A DNA stretch of 23,022 bases from an uncultured bacterium (GTDB taxonomy: Bacteria; Bacteroidota; Bacteroidia; Chitinophagales; CAIOSU01): positions 1 to 23,022 of the forward strand of contig CAIOSU010000304.1 in NCBI GenBank assembly GCA_903861055.1, written 5' to 3'. Below are positions 22,201 to 23,022 of the stretch, piece by piece (positions within the stretch are counted from its first letter, which is position 1; each line of letters starts with the position of its first letter). The position numbers and the translations under genes were made by a program. The notes beneath the pieces are model-generated. The model did no database searches and had not been told where the DNA came from. It saw only the letters and a list, made by a program, of their open reading frames with translations.

Positions 22201-23022
22201 CGGCGTTCTATCGCGAAATGCGCGATATGGTGCAGATTGTTCAGGTTCGTTACGCTTTCCCACGTGACTATACCACATTCGGTAACGTCGATTTTGGTAC
22301 CGTTAAAGGTTTCTCTTTGGATTACGATATGCGCAAAACACGCACCAGCAATCTTAGCTTGCGCTTGAACTACACCTTGCAGTTTGCCGACGGTACTGGT
22401 TCAAATGACGTAACCCAATTGAACTTGGTAGGCTCTGGCCAGCCAAACTTGCGTACCATTGCTCCGTTGAGCTACGATGCCCGCCATATGATTAACCTTA
22501 CTGCCGATTACCGTTATGGCGAAGGTGCAAACTACAATGGTCCATTGGTAAAAGGAAAGCAGATACTGTCAAACTTTGGTATTAACCTTATTGCCCGTAC
22601 TCGTTCAGGCACCCCTTACACACAACAACAAAACCCAACTGCAGAGGGCCAAGAAAGCGTTCCGCAGCGTCCAATCCCTAAAGGTTCTATCAATGGTGCC
22701 CGTTTGCCTTGGACCTTCCGCCTAGATTTGCGTATCGACAAAGGGTTTAATATTACCCCTAAGAACAAAGAGACTGGCAAAGCCGGAAGGCCAATGAGCT
22801 TGAACGTTTACCTATGGGTTCAAAACCTATTGGATACGCGTAACGTTATTAAGGTATACTCATATACTGGCAACGTAAACGATGATGGCTACTTAACATC
22901 AGCAATCGGTCAGCAAGATTTGGGCAACCAACTAAATGCTGACTCTTACGCCGATTTGTACAATGCTTGGATTGACAATCCTCAAAACTATAGCTTGCCA
23001 AGGACCATCCGTTTGGGTCTAA
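19224..23022 (+). CDS. TonB-dependent outer-membrane receptor, 3' end cut by the window edge (at least 1266 aa)
   Basis: One frame stays open from ATG 19224 to the window edge. A signal peptide (ending NLAFAQ at about 24) is followed by a carboxypeptidase-regulatory-like domain (about 26-105; LSGKVTDENKEGVPF, DFDGFYSI, LGYGT), a TonB plug (about 130-230; IKGSRESSTEYYIDG, then TGGVPARYGDATGG), and a long beta-barrel rich in aromatic strands. The last visible residues, RTIRLGL, resemble the usual final strand of such receptors (RLGL followed by a few residues), so only a few codons are probably missing. It takes up a ligand across the outer membrane with TonB energy; the ligand is unknown. The start could also be the ATG at 19233. 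No SusD-like gene is visible upstream; downstream is out of view. Confidence 0.92.
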   Translation, partial: MQVMIRLFSAVVLMFLGVNLAFAQTGELSGKVTDENKEGVPFTNVAIKKNGVLVTGNATDFDGFYSIKPLEPGTYDVEFSALGYGTVLITGVKINSDRITTLNQLVKPESKVIDAVEIVAYKVPLIDKESNSTKTTISADEIKSLPTRNIQSIASTSAGVFQEDEGSALSIKGSRESSTEYYIDGIRVRGSTNLPANAIEQLTVITGGVPARYGDATGGIINIVTKGPSRQLNGGVELITSQFLDGFGYNLANFNLTGPIYIKDKGTDSAQAKVGFFVAGEFGYQKDPRPSAVGVWQVKEDKLRELEENPLVRSSVGDAFISSTQTVTFDDLEKSKVKPNTSNLTYSLSSKLDFKITEKIGITVGGSINYSRYNDWVARYTLFNAENNPLNKDLSWRVFARYTQRFGKANTDAAEASKSPFQNAFYSLQFDYSKVYNTFEDGTHGFNAFDYGYLGKYDILRAPSYSAPNGGTEGQITYFDVNGNPKTLTGTVQTGFTDTLVTFTPSNLNQTTANFMTRYYELAGDNVETYYNNLSTIQANNGLRNGDRSQTVHGVWYNVGRQFNGYGIEADNDQFRLTFIGSVDILRPGSSSRNKHALEFGFEFEQRVDRNYQVNPIGLWELARLQANQHIVDPDLNNLNDFSLLIDGVEYAFDQTCRCFPNAPAFSVYDTILTNQVNNGSQSFFDRNLRAKLGLSADNTDFINIDTLSPDFFSLDMFSADELLNQGNGYVSYNGYDYKGNKSTSQPAFNDFFTKKDKDGNYTREVGAFRPIYTAFFIQDKFQFKDLLFNIGLRIDRYDANQKVLADEFSLYKILTVDEAVERYGFAVPNSVGGDYKVYVDNPDKNNPVLTGFRNGNTWYTADGVEVADPRIIGASSATSRPTPLLDNTVVNNIKSENFDPNNSFTDYKPQITVMPRLAFSFNLTDEASFFAHYDILAQRPQGRVVATPSDYYFFNERITGVFNNPNLKPEKTIDYQIGFRQLVTQNSAITFSAFYREMRDMVQIVQVRYAFPRDYTTFGNVDFGTVKGFSLDYDMRKTRTSNLSLRLNYTLQFADGTGSNDVTQLNLVGSGQPNLRTIAPLSYDARHMINLTADYRYGEGANYNGPLVKGKQILSNFGINLIARTRSGTPYTQQQNPTAEGQESVPQRPIPKGSINGARLPWTFRLDLRIDKGFNITPKNKETGKAGRPMSLNVYLWVQNLLDTRNVIKVYSYTGNVNDDGYLTSAIGQQDLGNQLNADSYADLYNAWIDNPQNYSLPRTIRLGL

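Overview
This window looks like chromosomal DNA from a member of the Bacteroidota. Three things point there. Two secreted proteins end in type IX secretion (T9SS) C-terminal sorting domains. Several genes, and the initiator tRNA, are preceded by the Bacteroidota -7 box TAnnTTTG; the tRNA also has a TTTG box 19 nt further upstream. The gene order pdxA - yceD/DUF177 - rpmF, a TonB-dependent receptor with a carboxypeptidase-like N-terminal domain, and an L32 protein lacking the zinc-ribbon cysteines also fit. Family or genus cannot be fixed from sequence reading alone.

Layout. 1-403: a minus-strand histidine-phosphotransfer (Hpt) gene whose first helix is cut off by an in-frame TAG. 575-3130: an unrecognised polytopic membrane protein (+), facing a two-gene minus-strand operon of a polytopic membrane protein and an exosortase/archaeosortase-family protein. 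3333-8954: two paralogous T9SS-exported cadherin-like surface proteins. The second (1400 aa) adds a C-type lectin domain and six cadherin-like repeats of exactly 100 residues. 8955-9406: terminator, then about 380 bp with no intact large gene but coding-like relics, one being a possible stump of a third paralogue. 9407-9479: initiator tRNA-Met (-) with its own promoter and terminator. 9526-11114: minus-strand group of small, mostly exported proteins with Cys/His/Met metal sites (two HMA proteins, a DUF3347 lipoprotein and an unknown exported protein), probably handling copper or a similar metal.

11192-12546: an ArsC/Spx-like thioredoxin-fold protein translationally coupled to an alpha/beta hydrolase. 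12696-14129: M17 leucyl aminopeptidase. 14130-14430: about 300 bp of repeat-like intergenic DNA. 14431-16380: pdxA, yceD and rpmF, closed by a strong terminator. 16551-18182: divergent rluA-family pseudouridine synthase and rsmA/ksgA, both apparently starting at TTG directly after copies of one AT-rich leader sequence. 18175-19110: a 2-hydroxyacid dehydrogenase overlapping ksgA. 19224-23022: a TonB-dependent receptor running off the right edge, probably only a few codons short of its stop.

Housekeeping functions (tRNA, L32, YceD, RsmA, RluA, PepA, PdxA) are interleaved with cell-surface functions. The best candidates for something undescribed are the exosortase plus membrane-protein pair with no recognisable substrate here, set divergently beside T9SS adhesins, and the compact metal-site cluster that has no pump in the window.
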